A stretch of DNA of 14,489 bases from NCBI GenBank assembly GCA_000697455.1, contig JNET01028397.1, forward strand, positions 1 to 14,489, in the 5' to 3' direction. The stretch comes from Basidiobolus heterosporus B8920 (Eukaryota; Basidiobolomycota; Basidiobolomycetes; Basidiobolales; Basidiobolaceae). A program made the position numbers and the translations under genes. The notes beneath the pieces are model-generated. The model worked only from the letters and a program-made list of their open reading frames with translations, made no database searches and had not been told where the DNA came from. Shown here one piece after another: positions 1 through 10,768 of this stretch (the stretch's first letter is position 1; the number at the start of each line of letters is the position of its first letter).

Positions 1-27
1 GAGATTTCCTATAATCTTCAGAGTAAA

Positions 28-3000
28 TCAGTCCTCTTTCCCAACTTGGTCCATCTTCTGCCAAAGGTAGAAGCCAATGGTTCGAATGACGTCGCTGATA
101 TGCTCTACTTCCGCCTCACAGTAAGTATCGCGATACTCTCGACTTACGGCATAGGCATTAATATCTGTAGTACCTGATAGCCTGAAGTGAACAAGGAAAT
201 CGTGGTCATGAGGATTGAAGATGACCAAGTGACGTGTTTTCCCAACAAATAACTCTCGTGATAAGGAAAAGTAAAATAAGACCAAGGAATCTAATACGTT
301 CGACCAGTTCAGAGGAAGCTCAAGGAAGTCGTTGAATCCTTGGTCCAGTTCCAAGAAATTCTTGCTGTTGAAACGTTGTGATAGTGCCAGGAAGTTATCG
401 ATGCTAATACTCTCACTGTTCGTACCTACTGTTGCACTCCACAAGAGTTTCCATAAGGAGTCCCGTTCGTAGCACTTGAGAGCCTAGATAAAAGAAAAAT
501 TAATATGCTAGAAAAATAAGATAAACGGACACGTTAGAAATCTACCTTTTCAAAAATGTAATCCAACTTTTCCTCTAATGCGTGAATGAATTTGATGTTA
601 CTGGGATAGAGATCGGCAATCGAGTCGATTGTTAATACAGAAGTATCCAGACGCGGCTGTGGAGAGGACTTGTACTCTTCGAGAACAATGATATAGCAGC
701 TTAGATCGTACCCTGAGAGGGTTTGGTCGTCTACATCTACATTTACCTCCGGGAAAATGATCAATGTATTTTCTATAGAGGGTTTATGGTCCATATTCAA
801 AAAGCAAGCCACTGGTTTGCTGTGTTTCAATAGATTATTTAGCTGGTATTTTACGGGCTGCTTCATTATGAATTGGAAAAGATTGTCTGGAAGACCGCTG
901 TTGCATATCTTCCCCTTAAAGACTCTGTTGCGTGCATACCGTGGCGGGACTGGATTTTGTCTAATGAAAGCACGTATGACATCCAATATATCCAGAGCTT
1001 TAGGAATTTCCAAAGAATTGCCCAACATCTTACGCAACTGCTGCAAGTGGAAATCATGTACGAAAGAGTTGACATGTATGATGTTCTTAAACCGGGCACA
1101 TTCTTCTGAAAAAACCTTGAAACTGTGAAGATCGTCCACGGTAGAAGTAAACCCAGGTGAAGCAACATAGAGCGCTCCATACCTACGATTAACCGTATAA
1201 AGGTTAACACATACCAACATTCCTTGGATACGCACTTCAGCCATTAGAATACCGCCCTGGAAGGCCTTCTGCAAGAAGATGACTGGACTGCTGACCACCA
1301 GATTGTCAGACACAATGAACTTAGAGTGCGTAAGGTTTTGATGATATTCACCATTTCCATGGAGGCTGTTCTCACTAGAGAAGATGACATGCATCCCCAG
1401 GGTACTGAGATAATCAGAGTATTGAGTTATCAGCTGTTTAGCCAATGTACTGTACCAATGTGATGGATTGTCCTCATCTGGATCAAACAAAGAAAGCTTT
1501 CGGTCTGTTTTAGGGGCACTAAACAAGTTGTGACGGAAATCACTAAACAGTAATGGAGTACGGCAGAAGTGCAGCAGTCTTGAAGTGCGAAGGACAACGC
1601 ACAAGTCTTCAGGATACATCGGGCTTCCGGCTATGTTGTGATGCTGTCTACTCATAGATGTATACACATTCAACGCTTTCTTTTGTTTGTAGACAACCTT
1701 AGCTTGACTAACATAAGTATCTAAGAACGAGGGACCATGGCGCTGAAGTAGATCTGTACTTCTGGGGATTGACAAGTACTGAGTACTGTAGTCCATAAAT
1801 GCATCCTTTAGGATGTCGGAGAATTTGAATTCAACTTTGGTACTGTCTGAAGGTGGAGGCTCAGATTCATTCTCTTTTCGTGATTCAGATACAACCAATT
1901 CCGGTAGTGGAAGGTCGGGTTTGCTTGGTTGATCGTTGATGATACTCTTCTTAGATTCTTCAAGCCTGGTTTCAGAAACTGCAGTGGAAAGAGGAATCCG
2001 CAATCGAGGTGGGAAACGGTCATGCACCAAGGAGTTGACATCGTTCAGATTGAAGGAGTGTTTACTAACCTCCTGAGTTCCATTACACGAGAGCCCTGGG
2101 CTAGTAACTCCTCCAGGTTTTGGAATGTTGGTATGGTAGAACAGACCCATCTTTTGATAGAGGATTGAATCCATCAACTCCATACGCCGGCTATTCCAGG
2201 AGAGGATCGAATTTAGAGAGGATATAAATTGTTCTGTGACATGCTTATTCCAGTTGTATGTATATAATGTAACTACGAAATCTGTTACACTGATGAGAGC
2301 GAAACAACTTCGGGATAATTCCAACTTGTTTTGTAGTCCCAAGTCGGACGTCAGACCCGGGAGGTTAGGGAACATCATGAGATCCTCACTAGACATCCTT
2401 TGATGTTGATATGATGTAACAACTGAGGAGCTTTTCTTCGAATGTCCACGAAGAGTACTACCTTTATCACTTCCATAATCATCGACGGAGCTCTGTCTAG
2501 AGGGCGATAGCTCATTAGAATCGAAGCTGCCCCTTCTTTCATTAAGACTCGATTTCTTATTGCTCAAGCCTGGATTGAAATCTTTGATCCCACCAACAAC
2601 TATGTATTGATTCTCATCCTTGTTACATGGATGGGTTTCAAGATCGTCATGCCTTTGGACCTTAACAGGATGATAAGCATCATAACAAAACTTCCCTAAT
2701 TTGTGATATTGAGCCGGGAAGTACTTCTTCAAAATCAAAGGAGAAAACATGGGGTGCGTATCACTTAGAAGATCAGATAGCTCCAACAAGAAGTCATCTA
2801 TGATCCAAGGCGGTATCTTCACCGAGAAAGTGGACCGATTCACAGAAAGGCCTTGGGGTTTGGAGGACTGCTGTAACATTTTGAAGCATGGATCTACGAA
2901 CCCTTCACCCAGAACAGAGTTAAAATTGGTATGATCTACTTCTGGAATTTTATCCTCGGCATTCAGACTATCGGCTTGCTGAGATTTCAATGAAGTTGCG

Positions 3001-6000
3001 AGCTTCCTTCCAGCGAAAACAAGCTGCTCAATAAAGTAGTCACACAAACTTTGATAGAATGTTTGGGATATCTTTTGGAACAAAGAGTCACAATTGACGC
3101 TCCCTTGAGTCCAGATCTCAACTCGCATTGTAAAGATGCCTTCTGTAGAGCGGCTGGCCAAATTACCAGAAAGATATTGATCTATACTAGTATAGTCTAC
3201 CTCGTCGTCAGAGTCATAGCAGCATACTGGGATTTCATATATGGGCTTTCCAAAAGGATCTAAGACAGTTAATAAAACTCCACCAATCCCTTGGCCAACC
3301 AATGTTTCGGTAGGGTTGGGAGTTCGAGTTGGGAGGCAATTGTAAAAAAAGGCCAATTCTCCTACTGGCAGCGGAGAGGTGGTTTCTCTTCTAAAAATCA
3401 TGAGTGCATAGCCGTGTATCAAAAGAAAAATAAAAGGCATACCTGTTCTCATTCTCTCTATAGTCATCAGCGTTTGCCTTACCGAACATACGAAAATAGT
3501 ACTTTTTGACTATATTTTTTACATCGGAACCAGCGAGTGTTTTCAAGAATGTAAGCAAATTTTGCTTCAAATAAAGCAAAAATGCATAGGGATTGCGCAC
3601 AAGATTTGGTATATTTAATAGTCGCGAAAAAGGCTGACGTTCCGTAGGTAGAATAAATTCCACGTCCTAAAAAAGTATAAATAAGGATCAGCGAATAAAG
3701 ATGTATAGAATTGACTTCAACCCACCGCTCTAGTAAGTTTCAGAGTAGCGTTTCTTGCAAGGAAGGTGGATATGACGGGAAGTATGATGCTCCCTGTCAA
3801 CTTTGACTCGACTAAGGCTGTCAACTCTTCAGTGATTCCACCTCCAGGGGTATCCACTCCATACACTTCTAAGATCAATTCTCGGTTTTGTTCAGACGCC
3901 CGGGTTGCAGAGGTACTTGAAATATTGGTGGATGATTTCCGAATAGCTGGGGAAGCAGGATGTGAGGATCTAGGTGTGTCCTGCAGGGAATTATGCTTCA
4001 CTTCAGTGTTGTTGTACGAATATACCGGAGACTCACTGGAGTCAAGCCTATGCAGCTGAGCAATCAGGTTGACCGGACTCCACAGAGTGGTTCTTGGGTC
4101 ATCAGAATCACAGTCATAGTCGGAAGCTGCGGAAACGTCCACCTCTAACAATTTCATGTAGAATACCAAGTCATTCTTTACAACCACGAAGAGATTCTTT
4201 CGATTGGACACTGAGAATGGATGAAGTACCATAGCGGAGATGGTATTTAGTGCTTGATTTGGTTTCAAACGCCAGTGAAGCAAGAATGATCTTCTATACA
4301 CAATAGGGCACTCAAATTCACCGGGTTTGAATATCTTCGACCGGCCGGCTCGACCTCGAGACTCCTTAAATTGGGCAATCGAAAAGGCATCCATGAGCTC
4401 TGCACCAGCTGGCCCAATATCTTCTTCTGAGGAGGTGTTGGAGGATGAATCATCATCGTCACTTTCAGAATCAGGGGAAACTAAATATTTGCTAGTCAAG
4501 GAAAAGAAAAGAGTTTAGTAAAAGAACCAATTTACGTTGGTGCTAGTATAGTCAATAAGTGTAACTGTACCTGCATATCCTAGTCTCATTCAGCCTACGC
4601 AACAAGATCAATCGATTAACGCGCTTTGTCACCTTTGTCACACATTTTCGAGCATGTTGAATGATAGTAGAGCGTTCTGTTCCAGTGATTGTCTTGGAGT
4701 AGAAGCAAATCTGCAAGTTCGAAGCTTGTGGTATCAAAAGAAGCCAGAACATCTGTTTCTTATCATAACTCAATTCATTCGAAGTGTCCATATCTTGATC
4801 TTCAGCGCTACCAATACTAATCCCTAATCCTTGGCAGTTCGATCCTTCACCTTCATCCATCGCTGCAGATGATCCAGGTTTCGGGCTACTCAGCCCATTT
4901 TCGGGAACAGGGCTGGATGATTCTGAGTGATTGTCGATTTCTTGATCCTCTGTGATGTAAAAACACCCTTCAACTCGGTTTAGTCGATACGGAAGCATAC
5001 TTGCATTGGCAAGCTCTTGGTAAAACAATTCTTTCCCTGACTTATTTCTGACTAAAAGAACAGGGATCGGAAAAGAAGTTGGAAAGTCTACGAAGGGGTT
5101 TTTTGTCATCAAATACCCCTCAACTAGCTTTAGTACGGGCTGTGTAACAGGTCTCCAGTAGAGCAATCCGTGGATGATTTCTTCTTTGATGAGCCATTCT
5201 AAACGGTCTTTGGTCTCGGCTAGAGCATCCTGTTTATCTTGGGAAAGGGATACCAGTTGCTTCCAGTCTTCAGTGATCTGTGCCAACGGAGTTCTAGTAA
5301 TGAATTGGTTAGTGTGTTAACATGAAATTCATAAGTGTGGTTTGAACTACCTAACATTGGCGGATCCATTCTGCGATGACGAGTCCATGTAATGCATGTC
5401 CTCATAATCATCCACTTCAATCTTGGGAAGGGTAAGGCATACTATGTTTAATGTAGCAGTCGTACCATCTGCAGAAGCTAAAGGTGACGCTTCCGTGCCT
5501 ATATCGACTGGACTAAAATCTACCACTTTCCCTTGATCAAAATACTCGTAGGAAGTGGGAAATTCAGATACAGGAACACAAACTTCTCCATTCGTGTAAG
5601 TGTCCCTTTTTTCGGGGTTCGAGAAGATACATTCGATACGAATGAAAAGAGGAGATTCTGAGCAATTCATAATATTTGCTATGCAATCATCGAAGGCATT
5701 ACCTAAATTCTTTGTACCAGCTTTATCTTGACGTTTGTCTACTTTCGTAGTAAACGAAGAGAAAGAAGCTTTCTTGAAAGAAGGCCGGTAGTAGTACATA
5801 TCGTAAAGTTTCCCACTCAAGTCTTTGATCGGCTCGAAGAAATGACCAAGAACAAGGGCAAACCGCTTGGAGGTATCACCAGGAAGTCTACCGGAAGCAC
5901 AATAGATTCAGCTTCAATCTAATAAACAAGATTATGATTTACCATCTTACCTTACACCATCCGTCTGGACTTGCCGGGTTTGAACATTCAAGTAATCCGT

Positions 6001-9000
6001 GATATCAATCTTGATACTAGACCTATTACATAAAGATATAGCCTTGTCCAACTTCTCTGGAGTGGAAGTATCATTCTGTAACAGGCTAGCATAGACCGAT
6101 TTAATAAAGCTTAGTATGTAAAGATTGTTCAGGTTTCGGGAGAACTTTAAGGCAGAATCAGATAGCCCTAGCGAAGGAGAATCATCAGGTTTACCCGAGA
6201 AGATTCTGATATGATCTGTGTCCTGGATTGTCTTGGGGATTAAATCATTCTTTGTGCTATCATAAGCGTCGATTGTGGCATTATATTTTCCAATATTTAG
6301 GAAAGAGTTTGAGGTGTTGGGGCGTATGCATTCCAACTGTACTATTGACAGATACTCGCGACAGTCTTCTAGATCGTTACTAGATGAGTTTTGCATTGCT
6401 CTTAACAGTATATGAAGACTAGGAACACCGATCAGCATGAAAGACAAGGAATCCTGTAATTTGACGAAACAACGATAACCAGAGATATCCAAAGCTAAAT
6501 GATAAATCTCCTTGTTCGTGTCTTGTAACTTGGAAGATAAACGCTCACTGATATGCTGAAAGAATAGATTTCCTTTGCGAGCCTCAGTGCTAGAGCATAC
6601 TATTTCTCCATCTACATGTTCAAAGATTGCCTCCTCCATGAAGTAGTGGAATAAGGCCAAGCCGCGTTCACGGTGGGATAACTTTGCAAAATCCTTTTCA
6701 ACGAACCGTTCATCTTGCCAAAATGCGGACTTTCGATACTTGGCCGAATGCTTTTCAGTCGATGATTGATCTGTATCAAGGAAGGATAGTATTGAGTAGC
6801 CCTTCGAGGATGTTTTAGCTTTTCCTCCGGATATATAGTCAGTATCGGGCCATGTTCTATTAGGCTTATGGTTATCATGGTTCGATGGTGAGAATGAATC
6901 ACCAAACAACTCATCCAGATTTAACACGTCATTGTGAACTCGTTTACAGAAAGGAACTTCAAACCCAGTAACCAGAAAGGGGCTAAGTGGAAGTAGAGAG
7001 GCTACGTCGAAGAAAGTAGGAACATAAAGGTCTCCGGTAGAGCTCTTGATCTCAGAGATGATACTTGCAGTTAGGTCGGTTTGGCGTATATCAATACTTT
7101 GGATTCGATCAAAGGTCACCAATCTTGCTATGATGCATTTGTCTGTTTGAAAGATATTTTGTGACACAGCCTTTGAGTGGTCTGTTATGTTCTCATCTTC
7201 ACATGGCTCGATCCATAATTCACTTGATACCTCTTGATTATAATTATTGATATTTAACACATACTGTACGGCACACGTACGTTTCAAGGCACCAGATCCA
7301 GATAATTGAGATGGAAGCTCAATTTCTTTATAGAACGTGATGGAGTTGGCTTCTTTCGAAATTGGCAGGAAGTCTTCGGAGATCCTCTTCTTGCACAAAT
7401 ACTCATAAGCAAGCTGCTGAAGCGAGGGCTGCTCTTCATTTTCGTACAAGAAATCATCTCGAGAAGATAGCCACATATTATGATACGTTCTCAAATAGCA
7501 TTTAGCGATCTTTTTTCTGAGGAGGTCGTATTCTTCTTCAGTAACTTCCTTCTCCGGTAATAATGCTTTACCGGTCACAAGGTTCCCATTCTCTAATTGA
7601 TCTTGATCTTCCTTCTGTGGCCGACCAGTAACCAGGAGCTCATTTAATGGCTTATTGCATATCAAGAAAAGTGGTGTTGGACTGCCACTTTGTCGCTCTC
7701 TCTCCTGGGATAGTTGATTGATTTCTTCTATAGCCTGGTAGAGATCGCGGATAAGGGCCCTCTTTCCTTGAAGATTTACATTGAAGCAGGTTAGCTGTAT
7801 GGTGATGACCCATCTATTAATTGGCTTCAGTCGTAGCTCACAAAAGCTGGTTGATTGATTGAACGATATATGTGGTGCTCTTATGGTCTTGATGTAAACG
7901 TTCTGAGATACTTTAAATGACTTCCAGTTTGCTGTGATGCAGTGGTCCAGATATTCGTATGCTTCTAGCAGTTCGCCATCATAGGAAGCCAAGTTTTTCT
8001 CAGCGATCGTGACAAAAGAGGGAAACCTCAAGAGTAAATGTACAGAGATTACATCACAACAATGCTTTCTGATGGCGTATAATTCATTCGGATCGAAGGC
8101 ATTCCAAAATTTCTTGAAGGAATCTTGATAATCAGGATTGTTGGATAGAGCAGTAGATACGTATGGCATATCTTGCATATGTGAATAATGACTTCGGTTC
8201 TCTTTCGGGAGTTTGAAAAGTGCGTATTTTGTGTTGAAAGTGGCTAGAGATTTAAGGATTTCGTCGGTTTCAAAAATGATCTTCAAAAAATTATGCAGAG
8301 TCAACGCTTTCTCGAGCAAAGGGTTATTTTTATCATCCCTGCACTGTGCGGTTTGTACATTGACAAAATAGAATGCAAACGCAGTGTAAGCCAGAATATT
8401 GATCTCGATCCTTGGCGACTTCAATCTGGAGGTGTGAGGTGACTTCATGTCAGATCCCCAAAGAGCCTTGATTCTATACTGGATCGTGACATTTGGAAGC
8501 CACGAAAGTGCCAAGTTAATGTGGATTTTTTCGGATTTACCATTACGCCCACCAGATAACAGTACGCTGTGGATAGAGAACCCTTGGCGAAGACGCATAG
8601 TTAACAAATGGCCCATATCAATGGATAGCGGATAATCACGATATCTTGTTAGAATCGCTTCAACAGCAGGTGAGTAGCATTGAGGATCCCAAGGGAATGG
8701 TGAAATTGCGGTGTAGCCATAATTCAAATTTATTCCACTATTCGTAAACCGTTCTCGCGGCAAGTCGCCTACTCTTTCACGTCCACCATTAATTACGTTG
8801 TATCGGTTTTCATTTCGACCTCTAGAAAAGCATGTTTCCTTAAATAATAGATGCCGATGATAAAAGTTCGGCGAATAATGGTTACTCGGTGTCTGTGCGT
8901 TCCGTGAGTTTACGTCTTCACAGTCAGCAGCATACAAAAACCTCCCAGATGTAGCAACAGCTATATAGCGTAAGGTTTCATTATCAGGAACAAACCCAAA

Positions 9001-10251
9001 CGTACATCCGGGATCAAAGCCTCTGTCAGAACCTACTTGAATAACAACCACGGGTGAATTGGCACTCGCTGATTTGCGTAATATGTCGCGAGTGTAATCG
9101 TCAATACTGGAATTTATGACTCCGTCCGTGATGATAACTAGCGATGGCGCAAACTCTTTAGGAAGTAGACCGAGCCCAAACAAGCCCGCTTGAAGACTAT
9201 ACGAGATATGCCCATTATTTGGACCATGTGATGACAACAAGCTCTCTGTTACATGCGTGCTATTATCAAAATCTACTGCGTCTGAATCGAATCCTTTTTG
9301 CCGGGAACTTTTCTTCTCACTTTTGTATATTTCACTATTCTGCATTCGATGTCGAAGTATTATAAGTTCTTGTTGTAGTTTGTCAAACTCAAAGCGTAAT
9401 TTTTCAGTAATGGCATTGATGTTGCTGGGAGTCACCGCTAAGCCCTGTACTAACACTCTCATGGAAGGAAAGTTTTTCAAAACGCTCGATTCAAAGTGAT
9501 TCTCAGTAAAATGGGTACATTCCGCAATAACACTTATGAGTATTTCTGGTTTTACCTAAGAGTGGCCATACTAGGTTAATATAAGCATCAAGAAGATAAG
9601 AACAATTCGCATAACTACTTCAAACGATTCATCGTTACTATTAGTCTTGAAATTGAAAGGACGGGATATTCCTTCTATGGAGCGGCAGAGTCTATAAAGA
9701 GAAAGTGGAGTTTACATTTCTATTTAAACCAAAATAATATATGACGAGCCATTATTTACGTTTCATAAATCTGATCTAGTAAGATGTGAGACCGGAAAAG
9801 GTTTAGATTCGCGACTGAACCACTAATGTCTACTACAAAAACAAGTCGATACTTCGTGGAAACCGTGCATATCTTTGTGTGGGGTGTAAGTTTATACAAG
9901 GAACCCGCGTCCACGTTAGGTAATTTTGCTGAATTTTGATCTTGTAAAGGTCTTCCCCGGGTCAAATCCGAAGCTATATCTAATACTTGAACGTTCTCAT
10001 CCTAGCAAGCTGTCAGTATAAAGTGAGACAATCTACCAGAAAGGTTTGTAATACCTGTAGCTCTTCGAGACTAAGCGGTCTAAAAAGACGAGATAATAGC
10101 CATTGTTCATGCTCGTTTCTATTAAAAAGAAGCGGCTCTTTCAAGAGTAGAGTCAAACTCTTGACTTCCACACTCTAGCCGCAATTTGGCCGTTAATAAA
10201 GAAGAAAGACAAAAGAAGGGAAGCCCATGGGCTACTTACTTCTGAATCCAT
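28..10251 (-). CDS. SZT2: SZT2 homologue, KICSTOR complex scaffold, complete, 11 exons, 3200 aa
   Basis: Exons in transcript order: 10251-10240, 10174-10055, 10001-9760, 9691-9619, 9555-5951, 5887-5351, 5293-4571, 4491-3726, 3666-3443, 3390-546, 483-28. The ten introns are 52-79 nt, all GT-AG, and all keep phase. The total is 9603 nt, or 3200 residues plus TGA; human SZT2 is about 3430. The start is ATG at 10251, the first Met after an in-frame TGA. Collinear matches to human SZT2, from memory, run the whole length: a VWA-like start with DISGS (residues 102-106) and ITDG (D293); KPEIL near 151; IDIT near 1335; RLEWLIKEEIIHGL near 1560; FSVSNRKNLF in exon 8; ITEEL and the junction TRA|DVEFI at 2026. 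In animals SZT2 joins KPTN, ITFG2 and KICS2, binds GATOR1 at the lysosome and is needed to shut off TORC1 on starvation. That role is inferred here. The gene looks intact, with low-complexity Ser/acidic inserts between conserved blocks. Confidence 0.95.
8925..9884 (-). other. N-terminal VWA-like domain of the SZT2 homologue
   Basis: Residues about 84-360, spread over exons 3, 4 and 5. The first strand ends in VFVVDISGS, which keeps the DxSxS form of a metal-ion-dependent adhesion site (D102, S104, S106). A later strand gives VIITDG with D293, followed by VVVIQVG, CTFGFVPDNE and YIAVATSG. Human SZT2 has the same order, with DLSPS, VITDG and FGHVPN at the matching places. The fold assignment is from these motifs only. 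Whether metal is bound is not known from sequence. Confidence 0.75.
10240..10251 (-). other. 12-nt first coding exon of the SZT2 homologue (MDSE)
   Basis: ATG GAT TCA GAA is followed at once by a consensus donor, GTAAGT. A 65-nt intron (10175-10239) ends in GCGGCTAG, and the next exon continues in phase 0 as SVEVKSLTLLLK. Exon 2 has an in-frame TAG just before its first codon, so it cannot supply its own upstream Met. The joined start MDSESVEVKSLTLLL resembles the human SZT2 start in length and pattern. The exon is too short for most gene finders. Confidence 0.8.
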
Positions 10252-10315
10252 ATGATTATCACTAAGAACGTTGGGAATTCAGATACATTAGCTATTATAA
10301 GCCTCTAACAATGTT

Positions 10316-10504
10316 TTAAGTATAGCACAAATAGAACGTAGTAACGGGTAAATTGCTGAACGCCTTATCACATTCAGCATCATTTTGGTGAATTCGTAGT
10401 TTTCTCGAAGTTGATGCGGATTTAGGGTACCGTTGATGAGCCCCATCGAACGAGTTCCGAGTAATCAGATATACGAAAGCTACACAACATTTGTATACGG
10501 ACAT
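10316..10504 (-). other. Possible upstream ORF in the SZT2 leader (62 codons)
   Basis: An ATG-initiated frame with context AACC-ATG-T runs 62 codons to TAA and ends 64 nt before the SZT2 ATG. The product, starting MSVYKCCVAF, matches nothing I recognise. If transcribed it would reduce ribosome access to SZT2. A TATA-like element lies only about 31 bp upstream of its ATG, so the leader may begin at or inside this ORF and bypass it. It could also be chance. Confidence 0.2.
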
Positions 10505-10534
10505 GGTTAAAGTAAATTTTCTCCGTAATATATG

Positions 10535-10542
10535 TATATATA
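10535..10542 (-). promoter_or_regulatory. TATA-like element, candidate SZT2 core promoter
   Basis: TATATATA sits in an AT-rich run about 285 bp upstream of the SZT2 ATG and about 120 bp beyond the AATAAA of the preceding gene. The sequence is symmetric, so strand is assigned from context. A start about 30 bp downstream would fall near 10505-10512. Such runs also occur by chance in DNA of this composition. Confidence 0.3.
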
Positions 10543-10659
10543 ACTATGAATTAATAATCTTCCATTCTGTTGATAATTACACACAAACATAATGGAAAAC
10601 TACAATCCACTATTGCTCGATCATTGCGAATAAGGGAGCGATTGTTGGAGATGGAACAG

Positions 10660-10665
10660 TTTATT
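10660..10665 (-). terminator. AATAAA polyadenylation signal for the ZMIZ-like gene
   Basis: AATAAA on the minus strand, 103 nt past the ZMIZ-like stop codon, within AATGTAAATAAACTG. Cleavage would be expected shortly after it. It is the best such signal in the spacer. Confidence 0.5.
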
Positions 10666-10768
10666 TACATTGGCAGAGCTTCTTCCGTGAATTGGATAGT
10701 TTGAGTGGTATAATATAGAGAACAATGACATGGGTGTTTAATGCAATGGGTGCTCAACAGAGCAAAAA

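Larger units (their letters stand above)
10252..10768. other. Spacer between SZT2 and the ZMIZ-like gene
   Basis: About 517 bp separate the ZMIZ-like stop from the SZT2 start. It should hold the 3' end of the former and the promoter and leader of the latter. It contains an AATAAA on the minus strand, an AT-rich TATA-like stretch and a 62-codon upstream ORF, listed separately. A 12-bp palindrome, TTTCAATTGAAA, lies just past the ZMIZ-like stop near 10774-10785. I see no tRNA or other RNA gene. Confidence 0.7.

Noticed and set aside
757-1128. 123-codon open frame on the plus strand inside SZT2
   Set aside because: It lies antisense to a conserved, continuous SZT2 exon and its translation resembles no protein family.
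5919-5950. Earlier acceptor (TTATTAG) for the intron after the long SZT2 exon
   Set aside because: It would make a 32-nt intron and lead to an in-frame TAG ten codons on. The acceptor at 5888-5889 gives 63 nt and restores a conserved frame.
10380-10470. Possible tRNA-like stretch in the SZT2 leader
   Set aside because: No cloverleaf, A box or B box could be built on either strand.
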